Below are positions 44,941-54,531 of a DNA stretch of 64,000 bases, piece by piece. Source of the DNA: Pythium myriotylum (taxonomy: Eukaryota; Oomycota; Peronosporomycetes; Pythiales; Pythiaceae); the NCBI GenBank assembly GCA_023091665.1, contig JALJCQ010000033.1:496001-560000 (forward strand), given 5' to 3'. A program made the translations under genes and the position numbers. Below the pieces are notes generated by a model. The model did no database searches. It saw only the letters and a list, made by a program, of their open reading frames with translations, and was not told the DNA's origin. Positions within the stretch are counted from its first letter, which is position 1. Each line of letters begins with the position of its first letter.

Positions 44941-46242
44941 CTACGATAGGAGCGTCTTTGTTGTACCAAGCTCCAGCTCTAGCCTGTCATCGTGCTCCGT
45001 CGTGGGCGGTGGAGACTGGTTGTAGATAACCAGCCCTATCACAATCAATGAGAAGCCCACGAAGTAAAGCGCGCTCAGCTGTTCGTTGAAGAGGAACTTG
45101 GCTGCGACAACGGCGAAGAAGTCCGACGTGAGGAGGGAGAGGTTGAAGACGGCCGCGTCGCCTGTCTTCATGAACACGGACGTAAACGTGTACATGAAGA
45201 ACAACGTGACGACATAACCGACCAGGCACAAAATGCTTCCCGTCGACCAATGAGTAGCGACCAAATTCGAGCCTTCGAAGGCGTAAGCCTGAAGAGAACT
45301 CACTAGGAACCCGAAGAAACCGATCATGCCTAGGAACTCAACACGGCGATTCTTCTTCTTGACAAGATACTCTTGTCCCACGTTAGAACACGCGTAGATT
45401 GCACTCCCGAGAAGGCATAAGAAATCACCGAAAAGGGCAGACGAAAATGAGGTTGTCGAGGAAGTAGACGAGGAAACGTCCCGCCAAATATCCGAAACGA
45501 CGAGCACACTGATTCCACTCAGACAGAAACCGACAGCGACAAAATGCGCTCGTGCGTACTACATACACAACGGTCTATCAGCACCAATAGGACACATTAG
45601 AGAGTAGAGTGGCCAGACCTTGGCTTGAAGAAACGCTGCTGACAGCAACATGACAACTGGGATGGTGAAGCAGTCGAGCAACATCGCACTGGATATCGAA
45701 GTGTACTTGTACGCGCTAACAACCAGGAAGTTACCTTCAACGTCCGCGAGAGCCAGGAGGAAGTACTTCCACCACGAGATCTTGACATTCTTTCGAGTCA
45801 GAAACCCAAGCAAAGATGTTACCCTCCCGCCGTCGCACCTCCAAGGAATACTCTGGGTCTCTTCGCCTTTGCAGGAGTGGATAAGCTAGATATACGCAGA
45901 GCAGCAGGTAGTTGCCTGCACTCTGGGTGACTGGAACTTGGATCTGTCACAGGCGTATCAATCATTGTTCCAGCGTTGGAGTTGGGGCAAGACTGGATTC
46001 ACCTCATACGACTGATTAAGCACCTGCGTAAAGATGCCTGTGCAAGTGATGAGCACCGAGATAAACTGCCCAAGCAGAAGCACGCGGTGGCGCTCGCACA
46101 GCGCCACTGCGGGTGCGGACATGTCGGCGCCAGGACGAAGCGGCGCCAGCGAGGCAGGCACCAATGGCTGAAGAAGGTTCCACAAGACATCAAGACAACT
46201 CGGTTGGCTAAAATAGGTATCTGCTTCTTTTGTAGGGCCCAT
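44941..46242 (-). CDS. Solute carrier 35 family F (SLC35F1/F2-type) membrane transporter
   Basis: Four exons (46003-46242, 45839-45922, 45619-45789, 44941-45558) with introns of 80, 49 and 60 nt give 370 residues. The family belongs to the drug/metabolite transporter superfamily with about ten membrane helices. Diagnostic segments are LLLGQFISVLITCTGIFTQ, WWKYFLLALADVEGNFLVV, YTSISSAMLLDCFTIPVVML, HFVAVGFCLSGISVLV, GSAIYACSNVGQEYLVKK and FLGMIGFFGFLVSSLQ, which line up with human SLC35F2. The substrate is not known; some relatives carry thiamine-like or nucleobase compounds. The 49-nt intron 2 is shorter than usual but keeps phase and has a CTGAC branch-like motif. The stop is 214 bp from the RanBP1 stop (convergent). 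The start is 50 bp from the stop of the upstream homeobox gene. Confidence 0.88.
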
Positions 46243-46292
46243 GATTGGCCAATATTAGGAACACGCAAACTCACTTTCGTTGAACGGCGGCC

Positions 46293-47351
46293 TCAATTGC
46301 CGAAAGGTTGCTCGATCTTGGCCACGAGGCGGTCGAACGTCGCCGACGGCAGACCAGCCTCTCGCTCGTCGAGAATACGCCGCATCATGGGCTTCCACTT
46401 GCGGCCGCGCGTGTTGATGAACCAGTTGTTGACCTGCTCGATCGTGATGCCTCCGTGCTGGCTCAACCGCTCCTTCTCTTCCTCCGTTGGGTACGGGTGG
46501 TGAAGGTGGTCGTGAAACCAGTCCGACAGCACTTGCTTGGCGTGCTTCGACAGGTTGGCTCGCTTCTTCGGAGGCTGGTTGAAGGGGCTGTCGATCGGAG
46601 ACGGGGGCGTCGAGCGCCTACCGATGCTAGCGCCGCGGCCCAGCATTGTCGCGCGCAGCTGTTGATACAGGCGCTGCTTGCTCCATTCGTGGAGATTACT
46701 TGAAGATCGCTGGTACTTTCCCCGCATCGGAGCGTCTTGGATCATTTCCATCGCCGAGTCGAGCTCCGAGGTCCCACTTGCCTGTTCCAGTCTGTCAAGG
46801 CCGTTGATCAGTTGCTGGCGTGCCGGCCCTGCGTGCTCAAACAAAGTCGCCCACTGAGGATCCAAACGGTACGGAGTCTTGACCTGATGGGTGACCGTGC
46901 TGGTAGAGTGTTGAGGCTGGAGACCGGTGTCTGCGGCCATGTTCGAGACTATGTGCTCCAGAGGATCAGCCTCTGCAGTCAAGGGGGTGAAGCCTGGATC
47001 CATCATCGCCGTAAATGACATGACCTCCTCCTTGACAGGGAGCTGCTGGTAGCACTCGTCGACCTGCAAGCGCTGGTAGGCATTCTCAGCCTGCTCCTTG
47101 CTTCTGGCCAGCTTGATCATGGGGTGCTCGAGGCTGCTGGTCGGCGTGCCGTGGCCGTTAGATCCTTCCGGAACAATACCCGAGAGGACCTGCAGCAGCT
47201 CCTCGCGCAGGGCCTCATCGTAATGATGCGGAGAAAGTTCGGCTCGCTCTACTGCCTCCGTCTTGAATGAAATCGCCTCATGAGGTTCCTCGTACTTGCG
47301 TTCACGCTTCTTGTCGCCCGGGATGTAGTTGCTACGGTTGGGTAGAGTCAT
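46293..47351 (-). CDS. TALE-class homeodomain protein
   Basis: Single exon, 352 residues. A nuclear DNA-binding transcription factor. The homeodomain lies at about residues 262-325 and carries the three-residue loop extension (HHPYPTEEEKERL) and recognition helix WFINTRGRKWKPM, with the WFIN.R.R pattern of TALE proteins (KNOX, BELL, PBX, MEIS relatives). Helix 1 is KKRANLSKHAKQVLSDWF. The N-terminal 240 residues have no recognised KNOX or MEIS domain; they are helical and acidic in parts. The ATG at 47351 was chosen as the first in the open frame. In algae TALE factors control the haploid-diploid switch; that role in this organism would be guesswork. Confidence 0.9.
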   Translation of the reverse strand: MTLPNRSNYIPGDKKRERKYEEPHEAISFKTEAVERAELSPHHYDEALREELLQVLSGIVPEGSNGHGTPTSSLEHPMIKLARSKEQAENAYQRLQVDECYQQLPVKEEVMSFTAMMDPGFTPLTAEADPLEHIVSNMAADTGLQPQHSTSTVTHQVKTPYRLDPQWATLFEHAGPARQQLINGLDRLEQASGTSELDSAMEMIQDAPMRGKYQRSSSNLHEWSKQRLYQQLRATMLGRGASIGRRSTPPSPIDSPFNQPPKKRANLSKHAKQVLSDWFHDHLHHPYPTEEEKERLSQHGGITIEQVNNWFINTRGRKWKPMMRRILDEREAGLPSATFDRLVAKIEQPFGN

Positions 47352-48698
47352 GTAGAACTTGCTTGATAGTGAGCGATTTTGATGTCTGGGGGATTCCTCC
47401 GAGAACCACGCGCACTTGTGATGGAGAATTGAAGACTAGGCGGACAATCGCGGTCCGTGAGGGGAATGAATAGATGGCCGCCCGAACGTCTCTGGACGGG
47501 CAAATTCTGGGCTTCTTCGCTGGCGGTCTCTGCTGCGGGTCTCTTACGTTTTTGATCGATGGGGCGCGACCGGGTCCGGTAAGCTGGGTCGGATCTCCAA
47601 GAGACAGGCGGAAACGATGTAAAGTGACTTGCTAGCGCACGTCACAGATATGTGCAAAACATCATTTACCTCTATATGAAGACCTCTTTTACCTCCGATG
47701 GGTGATTAGAGAGCTTATGATCGGATCGACGCGGTTGAAGATGAAGAGCGCGCCAGCCGCTGCAACAGACACAAGCGTGACAGTATGCCCGGAGCAAATG
47801 CGCCTTCTCTGATGACTCGAGCGCTGCGCATTAGAACGGGGCGAGGACGAAGGCCACGCGGATTCATCGTAAAGATGAATCGGGATACCAAGAAGTTGCA
47901 TGAGTGATACTCAAGAGGCATGTTGTTGGCCACCGCCGGATGCTCCAAGAGTACCGAAACCAGGTTACTAAGCAATCTTTCGGAGCATGTGGGGCAATTT
48001 GACTCTACCGCACACACCCGTCCAACGTTGGCACGGGAGAGCGAAGCAATGAGATATCCTCCACGAACAAAGTAGTATTCGTGTGGAATGCGAAAAATGG
48101 AAACGCTTCAAGCGATTATCCAAACGAATTACCCAACCTTCGTCTCGGACACGCACATCTCACCAACGCTTTTGCAAAGTATTGTGTTGGCTCATATCGC
48201 GTCAATACAATTGTAGATATTCGCGCAGACAGGTTCCTTCAATATGTATGGCCTCATGCATTTCAATCCATGAGAACATAGGGATGGTCTGTGTGCTGAT
48301 ATAATTCTTGATCCTGTATCTAACCGAAAAGCTCCCGAGATGACGACTCTGTCGAGGTTCAAGCACATAAGTTGGGTGAACTTGAACTTTTACACGTTTA
48401 TGTCCTCTGCCACCGTGCTGTTTCGCAGCTACGGACGTGACCTTACGACTTCAAGGTCACATGGAGGTGCTAAAGCTACACATCGTGCTTTCCATAGTTA
48501 TACCAGCATGTGCATCAGCATATCATGGCTGAAAATAGCGAGATCATCCAAAATGATCGTTTTGGGACCTGGTGATTTCTTATCACCATCAATGTTGGCT
48601 CCCATGCAATCCAACTTGGCCAAGTGAGCTGCATTCGACAAAGATCCCGCAAAATCGCTGGCGACCGCTTCCGGTGCAAAGGAAAGGATCGGAGTTCC
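47352..48698. other. 1.35-kb region without a securely resolved gene
   Basis: It holds the promoter of the homeobox gene on its left and of the membrane-protein gene on its right. Short open frames occur on both strands; the best candidate (reverse strand, 47689-48062) is listed separately. A reverse ATG at 48605 begins a 33-codon frame that ends near a GT donor, hinting at a longer spliced reverse gene, but I could not join exons in phase through 48100-48500. Confidence 0.4.
47689..48062 (-). CDS. Possible 3' end of an unidentified membrane protein gene
   Basis: Low-confidence model of two exons (47969 up to about 48062, and 47689-47909) joined across a 59-nt GT-AG intron in phase. The 5' exon reads NCPTCSERLL and the 3' exon LMQLLGIPIHLYDESAW, followed by one likely membrane helix (TVTLVSVAAAGALFIF) and a short tail. 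The NC...LLGIPI pattern faintly recalls the end of PPPDE/DeSI peptidase domains, but NCN is not present and no catalytic His block was found. Upstream exons, including the start, are unresolved. Confidence 0.25.
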
Positions 48699-49814
48699 AT
48701 GGCAGCGTTCTTCTTGGTAGCGGTGTCGATCTTCCTCATTGTTATCGGCATACTAGGCGTAAAGTGTACGAGACGTCATGGAATACCTCACAGAGACAAC
48801 AACAAGAAAATCGACATCGAAGAACCAGACGTTCAGGTCGTTGTCCATAATGACACGCAAAGTTTAAAGAGCGATGTAAAGCACGAAAAACAATGTGACA
48901 ATCAGCTCACCGTCAACGACGTTTTGATGAGAAAATTACCATTGGAGCTGATTAATCGCCGCCAGTACGTTAAAGCTCTTTGCGACCGATTCGAATCATG
49001 GGCATCGGGCAGTCTTCCTGAAGCGAACAAAGAAGAAGAGATTCTCGTCGGGATGGAGTGTGTTCATGACACACCGACAATTCCCAAGTTCAGTTCCACG
49101 AAGAGTGAGTGCTAGAATGATAGTTTGAGTCCAAACATACTGAGAAGCAGTTTATACGACAGCCTTACAGACCAAGGCCACGTCTAACAACCTAACTTCG
49201 TTCGTTCGCCAGTGTGTGTCGAACATCGAGCGAACTGCATTCCCGTCGACGAGCTACACGTCTCGTCCCTGTTTCGTTCGAGGTAGATGAGCCCGCACTG
49301 AGTAAACTGGGCAAGCTGACTTAATCACCTGTGATCCACAGATTCAGCAGGATTCAACCAATATGAGGTCCTTCCTGAACGTACTGCAATGGAGCAGAGT
49401 CACTTGCCAAGCCTAGTCATCGCTACTGACTGTGGGCTCGAGCAGATCAAGCGTGATGAAGGAGATGAAAACCGCAACTCGCGACAGCCGCTATTGCATC
49501 GTTCTCCACTTCGAAGAATAGCTAGCTCAGTCCCAGCGCTTGCGCCATTCGCCGTTATCGCAAGAAAGGCTATCTCCTCTCAGTCATTACCACCTGTGTG
49601 GTCACCCAGCGGTCGAGTAGAGCTACCGTGCTCCAGGAGCGTTTACCTTGATCCGGAGGAGCTCGAGTCACCCGCCCTCCCCGATGAGCCTGAAGACACC
49701 CCTTTACTGGCTCAAGTACCATTAAGGAAAAGCAGCAACTCCGCAACCCGTTTGCTTCAGTTTCAGCAGCTCGTGCCCTCGAACCAGGCGCGTGTTTCCT
49801 TCGCTCAACAATAA
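48699..49814 (+). CDS. Single-pass membrane protein of unknown function
   Basis: Three exons (48699-49104, 49163-49282, 49342-49814) with introns of 58 and 59 nt join in phase to 332 residues. The protein begins with a hydrophobic stretch, AAFFLVAVSIFLIVIGILGV, followed at once by KCTRRHG, so it is probably a signal-anchor with the rest in the cytosol. The remainder is hydrophilic and Ser/Pro/Glu-rich with a helical segment (NDVLMRKLPLELINRRQYVK). I do not recognise a family. The frame is open for 25 codons upstream of the ATG but has no other ATG; a further 5' exon cannot be excluded. Confidence 0.65.
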
Positions 49815-49915
49815 ATCCTGATCACTTCTGTGAAATACGATATGGCATCATTTCCTCCCAATATTGCACTCGATCGATCATTGAAGTTTTGAGTCCGAGA
49901 GGGAAACCGCGAGAG

Positions 49916-51073
49916 ATGGCGACGCAGTCACTAGACGCGCTGCGAGTGGTGCTGAGTCAGTTCTGTAGGGCGAGGAAGATCTTCGCGGACGACTGCTTCG
50001 AGAAGCGGCGCGTCTCCGGCGGCGAGTGCTGCGAGGCGAGACGCGTGGGAGCGAGTTGACTGACGTGTCGCTTCTAGATGGGGACGAGGTCTTTGTGCTC
50101 AGGAAGAACGGCGGAGGGGACCGAGCGGCCGAGCGACTATACAACGTACGTCTTGAAGAGAAGAGGATCTGGGGAGGAAGGTGTCGGTCACAAACTGTCC
50201 TTCACCAGCTGATCGAATTCGGTGTGGCCGAGTGTTTGGACCGCGCTTGCCTCCGCTCGGTTGCATGTTGCCTCTTCAACAACAAAGAGACGGTTGAAGA
50301 GCTTACAATGAGCTGCGAGCCATCTGATCGCTGCTATCCGTCGAATACACCAAAGGACGCGATCAATGGACTCTCCCGTAAACATCGATTGCTGGTTCAG
50401 ACGGTGAGAGCACTATGACCGTGGAAATACTCTGTCTGTACCATTCGTCATCACTCGTGAGTTTCAGTTAGAGCCGCTAGTGAGGGGAGAGACAAGAGTT
50501 GTGATTCGCCTGACACTGGTCGGAGGTAAGGAGCATGATGTTAGCTGGCGATAATCGATCATTGTTCTCTAACATTCACGCAGCACGAATACCCTATCCA
50601 TCGTGGACGCCTCCGTTTTTCACTAGTTCAGCACTCATAGCACCTGCCATTCACAAGACGGATGACAACGCTACGAATCTTCAAATCGGGCAATTTGATA
50701 CAGCAGCGAGCATATGCACTTTTACGATTCGTTCAACGAAAGACTCTGCACAACAAATGGCATCCGTGAAGCAACTACGCGCGGTTGAGTTTGATCCTGA
50801 GTTCACGCAGCCTGTATGAGCAAACTAGCGTATTGGTCGATACATCCACCTCTTGGTAACTCATACATTTACTGCCTTGGCTAGGGAGGGGGTCGCAAAG
50901 CACAGGAAAACGATATTAGTTTACACCAGACGATCAAGAGCTTCGTTTCCGATTGCTCGGTTCCGTCGATGCGAAGAGTTGAAGACCTGCTGAAAACGGA
51001 CGGATCCAGTGTTCGGTCGATCTTCGATTCGATGTGCAAGGAAGGTCTCCACGAACGACGGGGTCGGTGGTAA
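49916..51073 (+). CDS. HORMA-domain protein
   Basis: Six exons (49916-50025, 50103-50145, 50209-50403, 50468-50525, 50584-50813, 50885-51073), introns 58-77 nt, all in phase, give 274 residues. HORMA proteins (HOP1/HORMAD, MAD2, REV7) wrap a short partner peptide with a seat-belt and act in meiosis, spindle checkpoint or DNA repair. Matching features are CRARKIFADDCFEKR near the start, LIEFGVAECLDRACLRSVACCLF, NNKETVEELTMS, and the late HORMA segment YPSWTPPFFTSSAL. The last exon (residues 213-274) reads like a compact helical, possibly winged-helix, tail (SMRRVEDLLKTDGSSVRSIF). The first junction (donor 50026, acceptor 50102) is the least certain; other choices break frame. Best guess is a HOP1/HORMAD relative, not MAD2 or REV7, because of the tail. 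Confidence 0.65.
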
Positions 51074-51647
51074 GGCAGAATTGGGTGTACTAGAAGCCTT
51101 ATTGCGGCCTAGCTTACGCTGAGAAACCTACAGGCTTCACAAAACAAGAGCGAGAGAGGCTAGACTGAGGTCAAAGTCGGAGGTTAGACGAACCACCGAC
51201 ATCCTCGCGTCACACTCGACGTTTTGTCGACATTCTGTCGGGATCGTCCAGCTGACTCAGCACTATAAAAAGTGCTCAGTGGCAATCGCTCCCCTATGCA
51301 CCTCCAGTTTTTCAAGATATCGAGGAATGGTGGCTGGGTCTGATGAAGCAAATAGCGCGGTTTGCTTCGCTCTCCACTCTGCGCCGAAGAGTCAATCGGA
51401 CTCTAGGGCCTCGTCTTCGTTCGCTCAAGTTACGGCCATGTCAGATGGGCCCGCTAGCCTTCTAAAATTTGGCAAGCCTGTGGTGGTCCCACGCATCCCT
51501 GTAGTTCAATGCAGTCTGGCGACGCGGCGCAGGCAACCCCGACAATGAGTTTTCTTATTGTCGGGGTTGCCTGCGCCGCAAACTCAAAATGGATACACTT
51601 TTTGGTTCGTGTGCTCCACAAAACATGGAATCGTGTGGGCCACATAG
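51074..51647. other. 574-bp intergenic region containing a strong hairpin
   Basis: Between the HORMA gene and the Tudor-like/PDZ gene, same direction. The most striking content is the inverted repeat at 51524-51579. A forward open frame at about 51279-51548 runs into the hairpin and has no recognisable domain. Confidence 0.5.
51524..51579. repeat. Perfect 23-bp-arm inverted repeat (hairpin)
   Basis: Arm 51524-51546 (GCGGCGCAGGCAACCCCGACAAT is 23 nt; only its ends GCGGCGCAGG and CCCCGACAAT are quoted as landmarks) is the exact reverse complement of 51557-51579, around a 10-nt loop GAGTTTTCTT. It lies 69 bp upstream of the first ATG of the next gene, so it could form a stem in the 5' UTR or be a small inserted element. 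Confidence 0.9.
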
Positions 51648-54362
51648 ATGAAAAGTGCGCCAAGTGCTTCCCGCCCAAACGACAATCTTCGCCAACGGCG
51701 GCTCCCGGCTGACATGACTGACGCCCCGCCTGGGAGCGCGGACCAGACGAAGCCGAACACTCCCGAGGAGGTACGGCCGGCCGGTACGGCGACGCTTGCA
51801 CGAGACTCACACACACACATCGCGCAGGAGACGCGCGCCCAAGCGTACGAACCAGTTATCGGTCCTGTAGAGGATGAGTTGTTTGGGAAGCGAATTCGCA
51901 AGAGCTTTGGGCCGCGCGCGTTTTGGGGGACGATCGTCGACTCCTACGTCGTGGGCAAAGGCCAATTTTACAAAGTCAGCTTTGATGATGGCGACGTCGA
52001 CATTCTCGCTGCTCATGAGGTGCAACTGGATCTAAAAGAGGCATCGCGCCACAAACTCGAAGACCCGTCAGCAAAGGAGCCAGAGCCGGAGAATGCCAAA
52101 GCATCCTTACCCTTGGGCAGCACCACCTACCAGGATGTACTACGAGCCAAAAAGATATCCCATAAACGGCGCCGGGATAGTGCTTCTTCAAGCGACGGTG
52201 ATCGGATAGAAACGTCAGCAGTTGGGCCGTGGCAGGTACAGCTGTGGAGTACGCGCTTGTTTGCTACCATCATGGAGGAAGACGGATATATCCGAATCCA
52301 AAACTTCGTGCCCATGGCGAACGGCGAGAAAGGCGAGATGGAGTCGACGGGGAAAGTTAAGCCTGGCGACGCTTTGCTCGCTGTGCAGGGACAGGTTGTA
52401 CACGGTCGTATGGATCATATTCAAGCGTGCGATTTGATCCGCACGTTGCCACGACCTCTCAAGCTCACTTTCTTTCGTCCTATTGCTGGCAGCGTTCCGC
52501 TGAGCTCAGCAGCAATCGCTAACGCAATTAGGGCCGCTGGGACAGCAATGTCTAGCCACAACCAGATCACGCCACCATCGCCTCCTAAAAAGCCACGGGC
52601 TTCCAATGAGGGTGAACTTCCGAAATCATCGAAAGGTGGTGTATCGGATACTCAAGGTGATGTTCGAGTTGCCGTGCTTCATCTGTCGACAAGTGGTGCT
52701 GGAACGCGACCGTTGCCACCATCCAAGCCTTTTTCGCACCCTCCATCTCCGAATGTTGACACTGCAAGTATACCTCAGCCTGAGTCTTCCGCGTCAATTT
52801 CGCGCCCGGCCCCTTCTTCAGTCCATGCATCAATCGCTTTCGCTGATCAAGTTCCACCTAGCGATCCGGTGTCTCAGGGATCTGAGACTATACATCAGCA
52901 CGCTCGTGTTCGCTCATCTAGAACACCCAGTCCGCACGTTCGAGCTCCAAGCCCCGGTGCACCGCTTTCGTCAATGAATTCGAGCCTCCCACCCGATTAT
53001 TCGTCAGCAAGTCGTCCACTGGAGAACGGTGTACATCTGCATCATCCAATCCATGAAAGTCTAATGCACCAACCTCAGCAACTTCAGGCTACCCGCATGC
53101 CTATTCACGTTCCAACTTCACATGCCAGCACTATCGCTCCGCCCAATCGACAGAACCCGGTACCAGCCCACTTTGGACAATCCAGCCAGCATGGCCAACA
53201 AGTTACAACGATGAGCACAGCTACTTCAAGCCGCATGCCCGTTTCGTCACCCAGTGTCTCCTCCTTTGGAAATGGTCAGATATACCACCACGAGAGCCGT
53301 CAACAACACGATCAAGCCTCGGTTGCATCTCGACATCATCAGATGGCGAATCAGCAACACGAGTATAATACGCCATCGCACTCAGCCTCGGTCATTTCGA
53401 GTTATGGTCCTCAGCACCCAGTAAACGTTCCTACAATGCACTATTCGGCAAATCGCGCCCCCCAGCGACATGACGGTTATCAAACCCTGCCTGTCCGTCA
53501 TTCCGAGCTTCCACTAAGTCATCATGTTCATTTGAGGGATTCGGCAGATATGCCTGCTCGTCACGATTTCGATGTTCATCGAAGACACTACCCGGAACAA
53601 GATGCGACTCGACAGAACATGACACTTGGTGACTACATGACTTATGCTGCCCAACAAGAGCGACTCGCGTTGCGCGCTGCGTCATCATCCCTGTCTACGA
53701 ATCTTCCCCAACATGCCAGGCAGCCACCACAAATCAGTGCTTCATATCATCCGCGAGCAGAGTATGCTCGCCAGACAACTACAGTTCGTAGCGATAGCGC
53801 TCACCTGACGTCCTCGTTCGTGGTCTCAAATCACGGGGGTAACAAGCTGCAGCAGCCAGAAACGCCTCTGGGGACTGCCATTGTGGGTCGCGAAAACACC
53901 ACGGTGACAGCACCTGATACGTCTTTCTTGAACCTTCGCAGCCCGAGTTTCGTCGAAACTACTCCGATCGCATCCAAACCCGTCTACGCCGCAGCAAGCA
54001 AGGAGCCTAACTACCGATCAGCTTTTGCTCACTTTGGAAGAGCCACATCGAGACCTACTTATCTTCAGAGGTTCGAGAGCAGTGGCTTCGTCGAGATTAC
54101 AATCACGCAGCCGCGTCTGTATCTCACGCTTGCACCAATGGGCCAGTACGTCTCTGTCTCATCATTCGTCCGCGGTGACTCGGGTGAGAAGGGTGAGATC
54201 GAATCTAGTGGCAAAGTGCTAGCCGGGGACATTCTTGTTGGCATCGGCCCTGTTGCGATCCCTCCCTATATGTCCCCAAGTGACGTTGCACGCATTGTGG
54301 CATCACGCCCACGACCATACGTGGCATACTTTATCCGAGCTACGTGGGAAATGCTTCAGTAA
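51648..54362 (+). CDS. Tudor-like plus two PDZ-like domains protein
   Basis: Single exon, 904 residues from the ATG at 51648 or 882 from that at 51714. Near residue 85 is a Tudor/agenet-like block, FGKRIRKSFGPRAFWGTIVD and KGQFYKVSFDDGDVD, a fold that often reads methylated histones or other proteins. Two PDZ-like domains follow: one at about residues 185-285 (GYIRIQNFVPMANGEKGEME, KVKPGDALLAVQGQVV) and one at the very C-terminus, residues about 800-900 (QYVSVSSFVRGDSGEKGEIE, KVLAGDILVGIGPVAI). They are so alike in their GEKGE(M/I)ES-GKV core that an internal duplication is likely. The 500 residues between are His/Gln/Ser/Pro-rich and probably disordered. Function unknown; a chromatin or scaffold role is only an inference. 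Confidence 0.75.
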   Translation: MKSAPSASRPNDNLRQRRLPADMTDAPPGSADQTKPNTPEEVRPAGTATLARDSHTHIAQETRAQAYEPVIGPVEDELFGKRIRKSFGPRAFWGTIVDSYVVGKGQFYKVSFDDGDVDILAAHEVQLDLKEASRHKLEDPSAKEPEPENAKASLPLGSTTYQDVLRAKKISHKRRRDSASSSDGDRIETSAVGPWQVQLWSTRLFATIMEEDGYIRIQNFVPMANGEKGEMESTGKVKPGDALLAVQGQVVHGRMDHIQACDLIRTLPRPLKLTFFRPIAGSVPLSSAAIANAIRAAGTAMSSHNQITPPSPPKKPRASNEGELPKSSKGGVSDTQGDVRVAVLHLSTSGAGTRPLPPSKPFSHPPSPNVDTASIPQPESSASISRPAPSSVHASIAFADQVPPSDPVSQGSETIHQHARVRSSRTPSPHVRAPSPGAPLSSMNSSLPPDYSSASRPLENGVHLHHPIHESLMHQPQQLQATRMPIHVPTSHASTIAPPNRQNPVPAHFGQSSQHGQQVTTMSTATSSRMPVSSPSVSSFGNGQIYHHESRQQHDQASVASRHHQMANQQHEYNTPSHSASVISSYGPQHPVNVPTMHYSANRAPQRHDGYQTLPVRHSELPLSHHVHLRDSADMPARHDFDVHRRHYPEQDATRQNMTLGDYMTYAAQQERLALRAASSSLSTNLPQHARQPPQISASYHPRAEYARQTTTVRSDSAHLTSSFVVSNHGGNKLQQPETPLGTAIVGRENTTVTAPDTSFLNLRSPSFVETTPIASKPVYAAASKEPNYRSAFAHFGRATSRPTYLQRFESSGFVEITITQPRLYLTLAPMGQYVSVSSFVRGDSGEKGEIESSGKVLAGDILVGIGPVAIPPYMSPSDVARIVASRPRPYVAYFIRATWEMLQ

Positions 54363-54531
54363 TCGCAACCAATCGAGAGTCGATTTTGTCGTCGTAAATG
54401 ATATTTATTAGAGCTGCGGAAGAAATGCAGATCCTAGCTGGTGTTCCTTTGTTCAGCTGTTGTGCAACACCATATCAAGCTCTTTGGGGTTCGTCCTCTC
54501 CAGAGGCTTTAACTTCCTGCGCACCATATGA

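Noticed and set aside
47689..48062. PPPDE/DeSI peptidase identity for the reverse ORFs
   Set aside because: The NC...LLGIPI resemblance is weak, the typical NCNxF is absent and no catalytic His block is found in a joinable exon.
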